A stretch of DNA of 64,000 nucleotides from Oscillospiraceae bacterium. GTDB taxonomy: Bacteria > Bacillota > Clostridia > Oscillospirales > Ruminococcaceae. The DNA lies in assembly GCA_018110825.1 (NCBI GenBank), contig JAGBCL010000014.1:1-64000 (forward strand), read 5' to 3'. Every line of letters begins with the position of its first letter. The stretch's first letter is position 1. Shown piece after piece: positions 9,380 to 17,970 of this stretch. The translations under genes were made by a program, and so were the position numbers. The notes beneath the pieces were generated by a model. That model saw only the letters and a list, made by a program, of their open reading frames with translations, searched no databases and had not been told where the DNA came from.

Positions 9380-11815
9380 TTATAGACCAATATCTCCATT
9401 TATATCAAGAGTAGTCTGGACATTAGCAAATTCTTTCATTTTTAATGCTTTTTTATAAATGCTTCCTATATATTCGCGAAACATCTGATTGTTTTTACAT
9501 TTTATTATTATACGATATCTATATTTGCCGTTTATTTTTTCATATATGCATTTTGAAGGTCCTAATGCTTTTATAGGAACATTAATTTGTCCTGCATTAA
9601 TAGAATTCCTTATTAAATCTATGAATGCTTTTGAAGCAATGTCTGCACATTTTTCTATAACTGATGCAAATTCAATAACACAAATATCACAAAAAGGTGG
9701 ATACATTAATACCTTTCGTGCAGAGATTTCCTGTGCATAAAAAGCTTTATAATTCTGTTCAGATGCAAGATTAATTACATAATGTTCCGGAGCAAACGTC
9801 TGAATAATTGCTCTTCCTTGTTTTTCACCTCTTCCACAACGTCCTACAACCTGAGTAACGAGTGAAAAAGTACGTTCATAGCTTCTGAAATCTCCGGCAA
9901 ATAAAGCTTTGTCTATTGATAGTACTCCAACTAATGTTACATCAGGAAAATCAAGTCCTTTTGCAATCATTTGTGTTCCAAGCATTATATCATATTCTTT
10001 ATTTTCAAAAGCCTTGAAATTTTTTTCGTATGCATATCTTGAATAAGTTGTATCTGCATCCATTCTGAGAATACGTGCATTTGGAAATAATTCTGCGATT
10101 TCATCTTCAACTTTTTGCGTACCTACTCCGGTTAATCTTAAATGTTCAGAACCGCATTCAGGACACTTATTTATCATTTCAGTGTTATAATTACAATAAT
10201 GACAAATCAGTCTTTTATTGATTTTATGATAGGTAAGAGGGATACTGCAATTAGGACAAACTAAAGGTTCCTTACAATCAGAACAACTTATATATGTATG
10301 GTATCCTCGTCTGTTAAGTAACAGAATTACTTGTTCTTTTTTTTCAAGATTATAATTAATTTCTTCAACCAATCTTTCTGAAAAAATTGTTGAGTGACCA
10401 TAAAAACCATCAGTAGCCATATCAACAATTTCTACAGAAGGCAAATTATTATGTGAATATCTTTTTTGAATTTCAAACAACTTATATCGTCCGGATTTGG
10501 CATAAAAATAGCTTTCGATAGAAGGGGTTGCTGAAGCCATTAACACCAAAGCATTATGTGTAATACATCTTTTTTTAGCAACTTCCTTGGCATTATATCG
10601 TGGAGCAGATTCAGATTTATATGTCATTTCCCCTTCTTCATCAATAATTATCAGACCTATATTATCCATAGGTGCAAAAACGGCACTTCTTGTACCAACT
10701 ACAATTTTTGCCTGCCCTTTTTTTATTCGTTTGTATTCATTCAGTCTTTGTGTTAACGATAAATTACTGTGCATTACAGCGACAAGGTCACCAAATAAAG
10801 TCTGAAATTTCTGTACCATTTGAGGTGTGAGAGAAATTTCAGGAATAAGCATAATTACATTTCGATTCATTTGCAAAGTATATTGAATGAGTTTTGCAAA
10901 GACTGATGTTTTACCGCTTCCTGTTACACCATATAATAAAGCAACATTGGGAATCCTTTGTTCTATTAATTTACTTATTCCATCAAATACTTGTTGCTGT
11001 TCATCATTAAATTTTATATTATTTACATCATATTCAGCTTTTACATCAGGAGTCTTAATAACCTCATAGTCGTATGTTTCCAAAACATTTTTGTTGATTA
11101 GATTTTTCACAACACTTGTTGTTATACCGCAAATATATGTTATTTCTTTTAATGATGCGGTTTTATTTTCTTCGAGAAGTTCAACAACAGAGCTTTGTTT
11201 TGCCGAAAGATTAATTTTAATATTTCCGGATAAATAATCATCTGTAAGGCAAACCATTTTAATGGTTTCATCATTTTTACGTCTTTTAAATACATTCTGT
11301 TCAATTAAAAAACCGTTATTGACAAGTTCAGCGATAATATTATTATCAGCATAATCAATTAATGAGAAGTCATCTTGTATTTCACTAAGCACCTTTGTTG
11401 CTTTTTCTGATAAATTATCGTTAGAACAATTAATATCCTCAGATAATTTATATTTGATTGTATGATTAACACTCATTCCAACAGGAATAAGTGTTTTAAA
11501 GGCATCAAAATACGTACATAATGTCGTATTCCTTATCCACATCAATAAATCAATCATTTCTTCGTTCAACAACGACTCATTATCAATTATTGAATATATT
11601 GGCTTAAATTTACTTAAATCTTCTTCTATAGCATCATCGATACGAATAATAACACCTATTCTTTTTCGGTTCCCTTTTCCAAACGGAACAAGAACTCTTA
11701 CACCAACAGCAGCTTTTTCTTCCATTTCATATGGAATAGTATACTGATATCTTCTATCATATTCAAAAGATGTTGAGCTAACAGCAACAGCTGCCAGGTG
11801 CTTGATTTTAAGCAA
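9380..11815 (-). CDS. priA: Primosomal replication-restart helicase PriA
   Basis: A 3'-5' superfamily 2 helicase (811 aa) that reloads the replisome at collapsed forks. An N-terminal DNA-binding domain (about 1-110) is followed by the helicase core with Walker A GVTGSGKT and motif II IIDEEGEMTYK, where most PriA proteins have DEEH. The zinc region has eight cysteines (CSDCKEPLVCPNC, CHYC, CPECG). The helicase C-terminal part shows GTQMIAKGLDFPDV and the QVVGRCGRG motif. The start is TTG 11815, supported by GGAGG seven bases upstream and by alignment to the usual N-terminus. coaBC, often between rpoZ and priA, is absent. Confidence 0.94.
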   Translation of the reverse strand: MLKIKHLAAVAVSSTSFEYDRRYQYTIPYEMEEKAAVGVRVLVPFGKGNRKRIGVIIRIDDAIEEDLSKFKPIYSIIDNESLLNEEMIDLLMWIRNTTLCTYFDAFKTLIPVGMSVNHTIKYKLSEDINCSNDNLSEKATKVLSEIQDDFSLIDYADNNIIAELVNNGFLIEQNVFKRRKNDETIKMVCLTDDYLSGNIKINLSAKQSSVVELLEENKTASLKEITYICGITTSVVKNLINKNVLETYDYEVIKTPDVKAEYDVNNIKFNDEQQQVFDGISKLIEQRIPNVALLYGVTGSGKTSVFAKLIQYTLQMNRNVIMLIPEISLTPQMVQKFQTLFGDLVAVMHSNLSLTQRLNEYKRIKKGQAKIVVGTRSAVFAPMDNIGLIIIDEEGEMTYKSESAPRYNAKEVAKKRCITHNALVLMASATPSIESYFYAKSGRYKLFEIQKRYSHNNLPSVEIVDMATDGFYGHSTIFSERLVEEINYNLEKKEQVILLLNRRGYHTYISCSDCKEPLVCPNCSIPLTYHKINKRLICHYCNYNTEMINKCPECGSEHLRLTGVGTQKVEDEIAELFPNARILRMDADTTYSRYAYEKNFKAFENKEYDIMLGTQMIAKGLDFPDVTLVGVLSIDKALFAGDFRSYERTFSLVTQVVGRCGRGEKQGRAIIQTFAPEHYVINLASEQNYKAFYAQEISARKVLMYPPFCDICVIEFASVIEKCADIASKAFIDLIRNSINAGQINVPIKALGPSKCIYEKINGKYRYRIIIKCKNNQMFREYIGSIYKKALKMKEFANVQTTLDINGDIGL

Positions 11816-11833
11816 ATTTATTCCTCCAGATGA

Positions 11834-12049
11834 TTAGTCTTTAGCAGAGCGAAGAGAAGAGTCTTCAACAAAACTATATTTTCTGCTTGCAAATTCTTCA
11901 ACAGCTGTTTTTACTGGTTTTTCTTCTAAAATCTCATTGTTTGTATACAGTTCATCTGCAATTTCTCTTGCACGTTTTGCAACAGCAAGTACAACAGAAT
12001 AATAACTTTCATTTTTTGTAGCAATTTGGTTAAGGGATGGTCTAAGCAT
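11834..12049 (-). CDS. rpoZ: RNA polymerase omega subunit
   Basis: A short protein (71 aa) with the omega signature: the N-terminal RPSLNQI, then SYYSVVLAVAKRAREI and a conserved VKTAVEEFASRKYSF tail. Omega helps assemble and stabilise RNA polymerase. It overlaps the end of gmk by 8 bp and precedes priA by 18 bp, the usual gmk-rpoZ arrangement. GAGGTG precedes the ATG. Confidence 0.92.
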   Translation of the reverse strand: MLRPSLNQIATKNESYYSVVLAVAKRAREIADELYTNNEILEEKPVKTAVEEFASRKYSFVEDSSLRSAKD

Positions 12050-12650
12050 TTTTTAACACCTCATTAATAATATTGTTTGAATTTTTCAAATTTAGTTCTT
12101 CTGCACGGATTATAGCCAATAAATCATCTACTGCTAAAGAAAGTTCACCATTGACTAAAGCATAATCATATTTATAGGATTGTTCAATTTCTCCTACAGC
12201 TTCGTTCAATCTTTTTCCGATTACTTCAGCACTTTCTGTACCTCTTTTATTAAGCCGTCTTTTTAATTCTTGAAGTGAAGGCGGAAGAATAAAAATAAAC
12301 TTTGCTTCTGGACATTTTTCTTTAATTTTCATTGCTCCCTGAACTTCTATTTCGAGAATAACATGTTTACCTTCATTGAGCATATCCTCAACTGGTTTTC
12401 TTGGTGTGCCATAGTAATTATCACAATATGATGCATATTCAAGCATGCCATCATTTGCTATCAATTCTTCAAATTTATCTTTTGTAAGAAAATGATAATT
12501 TACTCCATCAATTTCACCAGGTCTTGGATTTCTTGTTGTAGCAGAAATAGAATAAAAAAATTTATCGTCTTTTAATATTTCTGATAAAACAGTTCCTTTT
12601 CCACATCCTGAAGGTCCGGAGATTACAATCAGTAATCCTTTATTCATCAT
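12042..12650 (-). CDS. gmk: Guanylate kinase
   Basis: This enzyme phosphorylates GMP to GDP (202 aa from ATG 12650). Walker A is [10 protein letters not shown]. The GMP-binding segment has [19 protein letters not shown] and [13 protein letters not shown], and the lid has RLNKRGTES. The frame is open to 12716 but would extend into remA; the tandem ATGs at 12650/12647 are preceded by GAGGAGG, which fixes the start. It overlaps remA by about 10 bp. The order yicC-remA-gmk-rpoZ is conserved in Firmicutes. Confidence 0.95.
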   Translation of the reverse strand: MMNKGLLIVISGPSGCGKGTVLSEILKDDKFFYSISATTRNPRPGEIDGVNYHFLTKDKFEELIANDGMLEYASYCDNYYGTPRKPVEDMLNEGKHVILEIEVQGAMKIKEKCPEAKFIFILPPSLQELKRRLNKRGTESAEVIGKRLNEAVGEIEQSYKYDYALVNGELSLAVDDLLAIIRAEELNLKNSNNIINEVLKNA

Positions 12651-12894
12651 CAGGTACCTCCTCATTGTTAAGTCGTTTTGCAATAGTTTCCGGTTGAACA
12701 GCAGATAAAATGACATGATCGCTGTCCATAATAACTACCGAACGTGTTCTTCTTCCATATGTTGCATCAACTAACGCACTTTTTTCTTTTGCATCTTGAA
12801 TAATGCGTTTTATCGGAGCAGATTCAGGACTTACAATTGTAATTAAGCGGCTTGCATTAATCATATTACCGAAACCAATATTAATTAATTGCAT
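12640..12894 (-). CDS. remA: RemA-family extracellular matrix regulator (DUF370)
   Basis: A small DNA-binding regulator (84 aa) of the RemA family, which in Bacillus controls biofilm matrix and osmoprotection genes. The family core is clear: [53 protein letters not shown]. An upstream in-frame ATG (12906) lies within the GGAGG ribosome binding site, so ATG 12894 (MQLINIGFG) is the likely start. It lies between yicC and gmk. Confidence 0.92.
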   Translation of the reverse strand: MQLINIGFGNMINASRLITIVSPESAPIKRIIQDAKEKSALVDATYGRRTRSVVIMDSDHVILSAVQPETIAKRLNNEEVPDDE

Positions 12895-12906
12895 ATAATC
12901 CTCCAT

Positions 12907-13785
12907 TTATTCAATGTTTTGAATTTGCTCTCTTATTTTTTCAATTTCAGATTTTAACTCAACAACAATTCTTGTAATTTCAACATCTTGAGCTTTTGAA
13001 CCAATTGTATTGCTTTCACGATTAAATTCCTGAATTAAGAAGTCGAGCTTTCTTCCTACAGCTTCTGTAGAATCAAGAAGTACTGTAAATTGCTGAATGT
13101 GACTTTTTAAGCGTACAGTTTCTTCATCAACAGCAGTTTTTTCAGAAAATATTGCTGCTTCTGTAAGAATACGTTGTTCATCAATTTTTTTGTCATTGAG
13201 TATTTCCGAAATTTTGTTATATAAGCGTTCGCGATATGCTTCTGTTACTAATGGCGAACGGGTTTCAACCTTACCTACTAATTCACTTATATATGAAAGT
13301 CTTGATTTGATATCTTCCTTCATTTTTTGACCTTCTGTTTCGCGCATCGAAACAAAGTTATCAAGAGCTTCTTCAGCTACGGTTTTAACAAGATTCCAAA
13401 TAATTTCTTCATCCTCTGTTGTTTTAACAACATTGAATATATCAGGAAGTTTTATAAGCTGTGATAATGCAAGATCATCAGTAAGACCTATTGTTTCGTT
13501 AGCTTTTCTAAGTGCATCGACATAGCCTGTTGCAATAGAATGATTTACTTCAATCTGAGCATCTTTGCCCTCAATATTGAAAACAGTTACACCAACATCA
13601 ACTTTACCTCTTGAAACTTTATTCTGAATATGAGTTTTTAGCTTTTCTTCGAGATATCCATATGCTCTTGGGACTCTCGCTGAAAATTCAAAATATCTAT
13701 GATTAACAGATTTAATTTCTACCGTAATTTCTCTTCCGTCTATAATCTGCTGACTTCTCCCGTATCCTGTCATGCTCTTAATCAT
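12907..13785 (-). CDS. yicC: YicC-family endoribonuclease
   Basis: A 292-aa protein of the YicC/YloC family. E. coli YicC and B. subtilis YloC have been described as RNases that cleave structured RNA. Conserved ends are visible: the N-terminal MIKSMTGYGRS and SVNHRYFEFSARVPR, and the C-terminal GRKLDFLIQEFNRESNTIGSKAQD (quoted in part: RKLDFLIQEFNRE, SNTIGSKA). It is the first gene of the 13-kb minus-strand cluster and has a good sigma-A promoter at 13838-13866. AAAGG precedes the ATG. Confidence 0.92.
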   Translation of the reverse strand: MIKSMTGYGRSQQIIDGREITVEIKSVNHRYFEFSARVPRAYGYLEEKLKTHIQNKVSRGKVDVGVTVFNIEGKDAQIEVNHSIATGYVDALRKANETIGLTDDLALSQLIKLPDIFNVVKTTEDEEIIWNLVKTVAEEALDNFVSMRETEGQKMKEDIKSRLSYISELVGKVETRSPLVTEAYRERLYNKISEILNDKKIDEQRILTEAAIFSEKTAVDEETVRLKSHIQQFTVLLDSTEAVGRKLDFLIQEFNRESNTIGSKAQDVEITRIVVELKSEIEKIREQIQNIE

Positions 13786-13837
13786 CTATGATAATCCTTT
13801 CCGCAAATGCAAATATTAGTTTTAACACTTACTTTTA

Positions 13838-13866
13838 ATTATATCATTTTTAACATTAAAAATCAA
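13838..13866 (-). promoter_or_regulatory. sigma-A promoter of the yicC-thiN cluster
   Basis: On the minus strand, TTGATT (13866-13861) is followed by exactly 17 bp and TATAAT (13843-13838), with an extended TGA before the -10. It lies about 50 bp upstream of yicC and is the only clear promoter in front of the cluster. Confidence 0.7.
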
Positions 13867-13873
13867 GTGTTTT

Positions 13874-13906
13874 GCAATAAAAAAGAGCCGTTTAAACGGC
13901 TCTTTT
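13874..13906 (-). terminator. rho-independent terminator of the oadA operon
   Basis: A perfect 26-bp palindrome at 13881-13906 (arms AAAAGAGCCGTTT / AAACGGCTCTTTT) lies 10 bp beyond the oadA-like stop and is followed on the minus strand by a run of Ts. It separates that operon from the yicC promoter. Confidence 0.85.
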
Positions 13907-13916
13907 AACGATTAAA

Positions 13917-15314
13917 TTAAACAGCGTGTACTTTATTTTCAACATCTGCATGTGCACTGTCAACACCATACTTCAAGTCACGTCTTTTAGCAAAGAATTT
14001 AGGAGCAACCTGTGGGAACATAGCATAGCTGAGTACGTCTTCTTCCTGTTCAACCCATTCAGATGCTTCTTCCTTAAGCTTGTCCAGTTCAGGTTTAAGG
14101 AGATCAGCAGGACGGCAAGTGATAGGTTCTTCGCCTTTAAGAATCATTTTGCTGAATTCTGGAGAAATTTCAGAAGGTGTTTTTCCGTATTCACCCTTAA
14201 CAAGCGCCTTGAATTCCTTTGTTACAGTCTTATAACGTTCACCAGTAATAACATTGAATACAGCCTGTGTACCAACAATCTGGGATGTAGGTGTAACAAG
14301 CGGTGGATAACCGGAATCCTTACGAACATTAGGTACTTCCTTGAGAACTTCTGTAAGTTGATCTTCCTTACCTGCCTGTTTGAGTTGAGAAAGAAGGTTG
14401 GAAAGCATACCACCTGGAACCTGATAAATAAGAGCATTTGCGTCAACAGCAAGCATCTTAGGGTCAAGAAGGCCACTATCAATATATTTTTTACGGAGTC
14501 CCATAAAGTAATCTCTTACTTCTGTAAGAAGAACAAGGTCAAGACCTGTATCGTATTCTGTACCCTGAAGAGCAGCAACCATAGATTCAGTTGGAGCATG
14601 GGAAGTGCCGAGAGCAAGTGGTGACATAGCTGTATCAATCATGTCAGCACCGTTTTCAATACCCTTAAGAAGACACATAGAAGCAAGGCCAGAAGTATAG
14701 TGAGTGTGAATCTGTACTGGGATTTTTACAGCAGCCTTAATAGCCTTTGTAAGCTCAGCTGTTCTATAAGGTGTAAGAAGAGCAGCCATGTCCTTGATAC
14801 AGATAGAATCAGCACCTTCTTCTTCAATCTGCTTACAATAGTTTACATAATAATCAGTTGTAAACACATCACCAAGTGTATAAGAAATAGCAACCTGAGC
14901 ATGTGCACCTTCCTTCTTGGCAGCAGCAATAGCTGTCTTAAGGTTTCTGATATCGTTAAGCGCATCAAAAATACGAATAATATCAATACCATTAGCTACA
15001 GACTTCTGAACAAAATATTCAAGTACGTCATCTGCATAATGACGATAACCGAGCATATTCTGCCCTCTGAAAAGCATCTGAAGCTTTGTGTTAGGCATTT
15101 CATTTCTAATAATACGGAGTCTTTCCCATGGGTCTTCATTAAGGAAACGGAGACAAGAGTCAAATGTTGCACCGCCCCATACTTCAGCGGAATAGAATCC
15201 AACCTTATCCATTGTGGAAAGGATAGGACGCATTTCGTCTATTGTCATTCTTGTAGCAAGAAGTGACTGATGAGCGTCACGAAGGACAGTTTCGGTAACT
15301 TTAATTTTAGCCAT
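13917..15314 (-). CDS. oadA: Oxaloacetate decarboxylase alpha-type carboxyltransferase
   Basis: A 465-aa HMGL/PYC-fold carboxyltransferase (OadA or PycB type) that moves CO2 between oxaloacetate or a similar 2-oxo acid and carrier-bound biotin. Visible motifs are TVLRDAHQSLLATRM, VEVWGGATFD-like AEVWGGATFD, RGQNMLGYRHY, IRIFDALND, SICIKDMAALL with the biotin-accepting Lys, and the metal ligands IHTHYTSG. The PYC/OADA conserved domain follows to about 440. It lacks a C-terminal biotinyl domain; that is the adjacent gene. ATG 15314 (MAKIKVTETV) is chosen over an upstream TTG because GAAAGG lies about 10 bp before it. It is the third gene of a three-gene operon. The true substrate is not decided by sequence alone. 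Confidence 0.85.
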   Translation of the reverse strand: MAKIKVTETVLRDAHQSLLATRMTIDEMRPILSTMDKVGFYSAEVWGGATFDSCLRFLNEDPWERLRIIRNEMPNTKLQMLFRGQNMLGYRHYADDVLEYFVQKSVANGIDIIRIFDALNDIRNLKTAIAAAKKEGAHAQVAISYTLGDVFTTDYYVNYCKQIEEEGADSICIKDMAALLTPYRTAELTKAIKAAVKIPVQIHTHYTSGLASMCLLKGIENGADMIDTAMSPLALGTSHAPTESMVAALQGTEYDTGLDLVLLTEVRDYFMGLRKKYIDSGLLDPKMLAVDANALIYQVPGGMLSNLLSQLKQAGKEDQLTEVLKEVPNVRKDSGYPPLVTPTSQIVGTQAVFNVITGERYKTVTKEFKALVKGEYGKTPSEISPEFSKMILKGEEPITCRPADLLKPELDKLKEEASEWVEQEEDVLSYAMFPQVAPKFFAKRRDLKYGVDSAHADVENKVHAV

Positions 15315-15335
15315 CTTAATCAACCTTTCGTAAGA

Positions 15336-15713
15336 TTACTGGATAGATGCAAGTGCATCGTTGGAGTTTACAGAATCGCCCTTCTTTACGTTGATAGAAG
15401 CGACCTTACCTGCAACTGGAGCAACAATATCATTTTCCATCTTCATAGCTTCAAGAATCATGAGTACCTGACCTTCAGTAACAGTATCACCTACATTAAC
15501 CTTTACGTCAAGGATTGTACCTGGCATCGGAGCGTTGACTGCTGTTCCGCCTGTTACGACAGGAGCTACTGGAGCAGGAGTAGCTGCAGGTGCAGGAGCT
15601 GCTGTCTGAACAACAGGTGCCGCAGGGGCGGTTGCTACAGGAGCACCGCCTGTTACTTCTTCAACAGCTACATCGTATGCTTTGCCATTTACTGTAATAT
15701 TGAATCTTTTCAT
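15336..15713 (-). CDS. Biotin carrier protein (biotinyl/lipoyl domain)
   Basis: A 125-aa carrier protein. It has a short N-terminal segment (MKRFNITVNGKAYDV), an Ala/Pro/Val-rich flexible linker (about residues 22-58), and a C-terminal biotinyl domain with the biotinylation site EAMKMEN (Lys91). It should shuttle carboxybiotin between the two carboxyltransferases of the operon or to the sodium-pump beta subunit. The linker and domain are typical of OadA/MmdC/GcdC tails. It lies between the two carboxyltransferase genes. Confidence 0.9.
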   Translation of the reverse strand: MKRFNITVNGKAYDVAVEEVTGGAPVATAPAAPVVQTAAPAPAATPAPVAPVVTGGTAVNAPMPGTILDVKVNVGDTVTEGQVLMILEAMKMENDIVAPVAGKVASINVKKGDSVNSNDALASIQ

Positions 15714-15758
15714 AACTATATACCACCATTCATATATTTTTAAATTTACTTAACAAAA

Positions 15759-17120
15759 TCAGAAAGGCATATTGCTGTGCTTCTTAGGAAGACGCTTTGT
15801 CATTCTCTTGCCTGACATTACTTCAAGAACTGCCTGAACCTTAGCACGAGCTTCTTCAGCTGTGATAATATCATCTACGCAGTTCTTTGCAGCAGCATCA
15901 AATGCGGAAGCATTTTCATCAGCGTACTGAACAGCAAGTTTATTTCTTTCAGCAGTAAGGTCTGTAGCACCCTTGAGCTTGTCATGCCACAGGAATTCAA
16001 CTGCTGTAACAGGTGCAACAGGAGAAATAACTGCATCTGCATAAGCATAAGTTACATCAGCATTACCTGCACCAAACGCAGCCATTGCAGCACCATATGC
16101 TTTGCCAGTAATTACGGAAACCTTAAGTGTTGTAGCTTCTGCATACGCATTTGCAACCTTAGCCATATCTCTTACGCAAGTATCAGAATCGAAACCTTCT
16201 GTATCAATAATAGTAAGTACAGGAATTGTGAAAGCATCACAGGTTCTTACAAATCTTGCAATCTTAGCACAATCGTCTGAAGTGAGCTTATTTGTAGTTC
16301 TGTTTGTAGCAACAATGCCCACAGCAGAACCGCCAATTGTTGCAATTGCAGTGTAGGAAGCTGTACCAAAACCATCAGAAAGTTCAACAATGCTGTCAGC
16401 ATCAGCGATTGCTTCTGCGACATCGGCAGCAGTACCGCTTGCTGTTTTACCTGTAGCTGTAAATTCAAACATAGGAATTGCGGAAATATTATTTGCTGGA
16501 AGCATAGCAATAAGCTTCTTGACAGCTTCCATAGCTTCCTTATCGTTCTTAGCAGCGATAGCAGCTGTACCATTTGCTACAGCATCTTCACCCTTTATTT
16601 CCTTTCCGACTGTTGTATAAAGTTCAGCATCATCTGTTACTACAACAAAATCAGCAGAACATGCAACCATAGCGGCACTTCCCGCACAAGTTCCTGCAAT
16701 AACAGAAATAAGAGGAACAACACCAGAAAGGTTATTTGTCCACATAAGCATATCACTGTAAGCCTTGATTGCTTCTGCTCCATCATCAATGAATGCACCG
16801 TTAGAGTCATAGATGCCTACAACAGGAACACCTGTTCTTGAAGCAAGATCATAAATCTTGCAAATCTTTTCAGCGTGTTGCTTGCTTACAGCACCACCCT
16901 TTACAGATTTATCCTGAGCAAACGCATATACAGGACTTCCATCAATATAACCATATGCAGTTACAACACCTGCATAATCTTCGCCGTTTTTGACACCTGC
17001 ATTAATTTCGGTATACATTCCTTCATCAAATAAATTGGCAAGTCTTTCCTTAGCCTTGCTGCTATTTGCCGAAGCTGTTTTATATGCTTCAAACTTAGCT
17101 TTCTGGCTTTCAGTCAACAT
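15759..17120 (-). CDS. Acyl-CoA carboxyltransferase subunit (MmdA/PccB-like)
   Basis: A 453-aa crotonase-fold carboxyltransferase. The N-terminal half has AKERLANLFDEG, GVVTAYGYIDGSPVYAFAQD and the oxyanion-type GTCAGSAAMVACSADFVV (in pieces: GTCAGSAAM). The C-terminal half has GIVATNR, IPVLTIIDTEGF and AYGAAMAAFG. Relatives are the alpha subunits of methylmalonyl-CoA or glutaconyl-CoA decarboxylase and PccB. It is shorter than most of these (about 510 aa), so substrate is uncertain. ATG 17120 is preceded by GGAGG; an upstream ATG at 17138 lacks a site. A sigma-A promoter lies at 17159-17187. It is the first gene of the operon. Confidence 0.82.
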   Translation of the reverse strand: MLTESQKAKFEAYKTASANSSKAKERLANLFDEGMYTEINAGVKNGEDYAGVVTAYGYIDGSPVYAFAQDKSVKGGAVSKQHAEKICKIYDLASRTGVPVVGIYDSNGAFIDDGAEAIKAYSDMLMWTNNLSGVVPLISVIAGTCAGSAAMVACSADFVVVTDDAELYTTVGKEIKGEDAVANGTAAIAAKNDKEAMEAVKKLIAMLPANNISAIPMFEFTATGKTASGTAADVAEAIADADSIVELSDGFGTASYTAIATIGGSAVGIVATNRTTNKLTSDDCAKIARFVRTCDAFTIPVLTIIDTEGFDSDTCVRDMAKVANAYAEATTLKVSVITGKAYGAAMAAFGAGNADVTYAYADAVISPVAPVTAVEFLWHDKLKGATDLTAERNKLAVQYADENASAFDAAAKNCVDDIITAEEARAKVQAVLEVMSGKRMTKRLPKKHSNMPF

Positions 17121-17158
17121 AAACGTTCCTCCGTTCAATATTTAAAATATTCCAATAT

Positions 17159-17187
17159 ATTATACAACATTTTTCAAAAATTTACAA
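17159..17187 (-). promoter_or_regulatory. sigma-A promoter of the carboxyltransferase operon
   Basis: On the minus strand TTGTAA (17187-17182), a 17-bp spacer, then TATAAT (17164-17159), about 39 bp before the ATG at 17120. Confidence 0.7.
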
Positions 17188-17230
17188 GGCAAAAACAATA
17201 TTTTTTTGTATATTTTCAAAAAATTCATAT

Positions 17231-17959
17231 TTATTTGTCGCCCATTGCGCTTCTTAACGCTCGAAGTTCTTCGGATGTAAGTTCTCTATATGTCCCAGGT
17301 TTAAGCATTCCAAGTTTGACAGGACCGATTGCAGTTCTTTTAAGACGTGCAACCTCGAGCCCTACTGCTTCACACATTTTTCTGACCTGACGATTTCTTC
17401 CTTCATGTATTACAACCTGAAGCACAACTCTACCCTGTTCTTGTGTAAGAACAGTAACATTTGCCGGAAGAGTTTTTCTGTCATCAATTACAACACCTTC
17501 AGAAAGCTGGACAAGCTGTTCATCTGTAATTCCTGGTCTAACGGTTACACGATATGTTTTAGAAACGTGTCGGCTCGGATGCATAATATCATTTGCAAAT
17601 TTACCATCATTAGTGAACAGTAAAAGTCCTTCTGAATTACGGTCAAGACGTCCAATAGGATATACTCTTTCCGGAAAATCATCTAGAAGCTCAGTTACAC
17701 AACGCCTGTCAAGTTCATCAGACATAGTTGTCACATATCCTCTTGGTTTATTAAGCATAAGATAATATTTTTCACGTTTCTTCGAAAGGTAAATACGTTC
17801 TCCGTCAACACTGATTACATCTTTTAATGTTGCCCCGTCACCAATTGATGCAACGTGGCCATTGACTTTAACTTTACCTTGCTTTATATATTCCTCAGCT
17901 TTTCTTCTGGAACACAAGCCGCTTTCGGCAATAAGTTTCTGAAGTCTGATTTTTTCCAC
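17231..17959 (-). CDS. rluB: 23S rRNA pseudouridine synthase (RluB/RsuA family)
   Basis: A 242-aa pseudouridine synthase. The N-terminal S4 RNA-binding domain (RLQKLIAESGLCSRRKAEEY) is followed by the catalytic domain with the RsuA/RluB signature YPIGRLDRNSEGLLL, whose Asp is catalytic, and HEGRNRQVRKM. In Gram-positives this protein modifies 23S rRNA near U2605. The start codon is GTG 17959, with AGGAG upstream. It is the last gene of the scpA-scpB-dacF cluster. Confidence 0.9.
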   Translation of the reverse strand: MEKIRLQKLIAESGLCSRRKAEEYIKQGKVKVNGHVASIGDGATLKDVISVDGERIYLSKKREKYYLMLNKPRGYVTTMSDELDRRCVTELLDDFPERVYPIGRLDRNSEGLLLFTNDGKFANDIMHPSRHVSKTYRVTVRPGITDEQLVQLSEGVVIDDRKTLPANVTVLTQEQGRVVLQVVIHEGRNRQVRKMCEAVGLEVARLKRTAIGPVKLGMLKPGTYRELTSEELRALRSAMGDK

Positions 17960-17970
17960 TGCTTTTCTCC

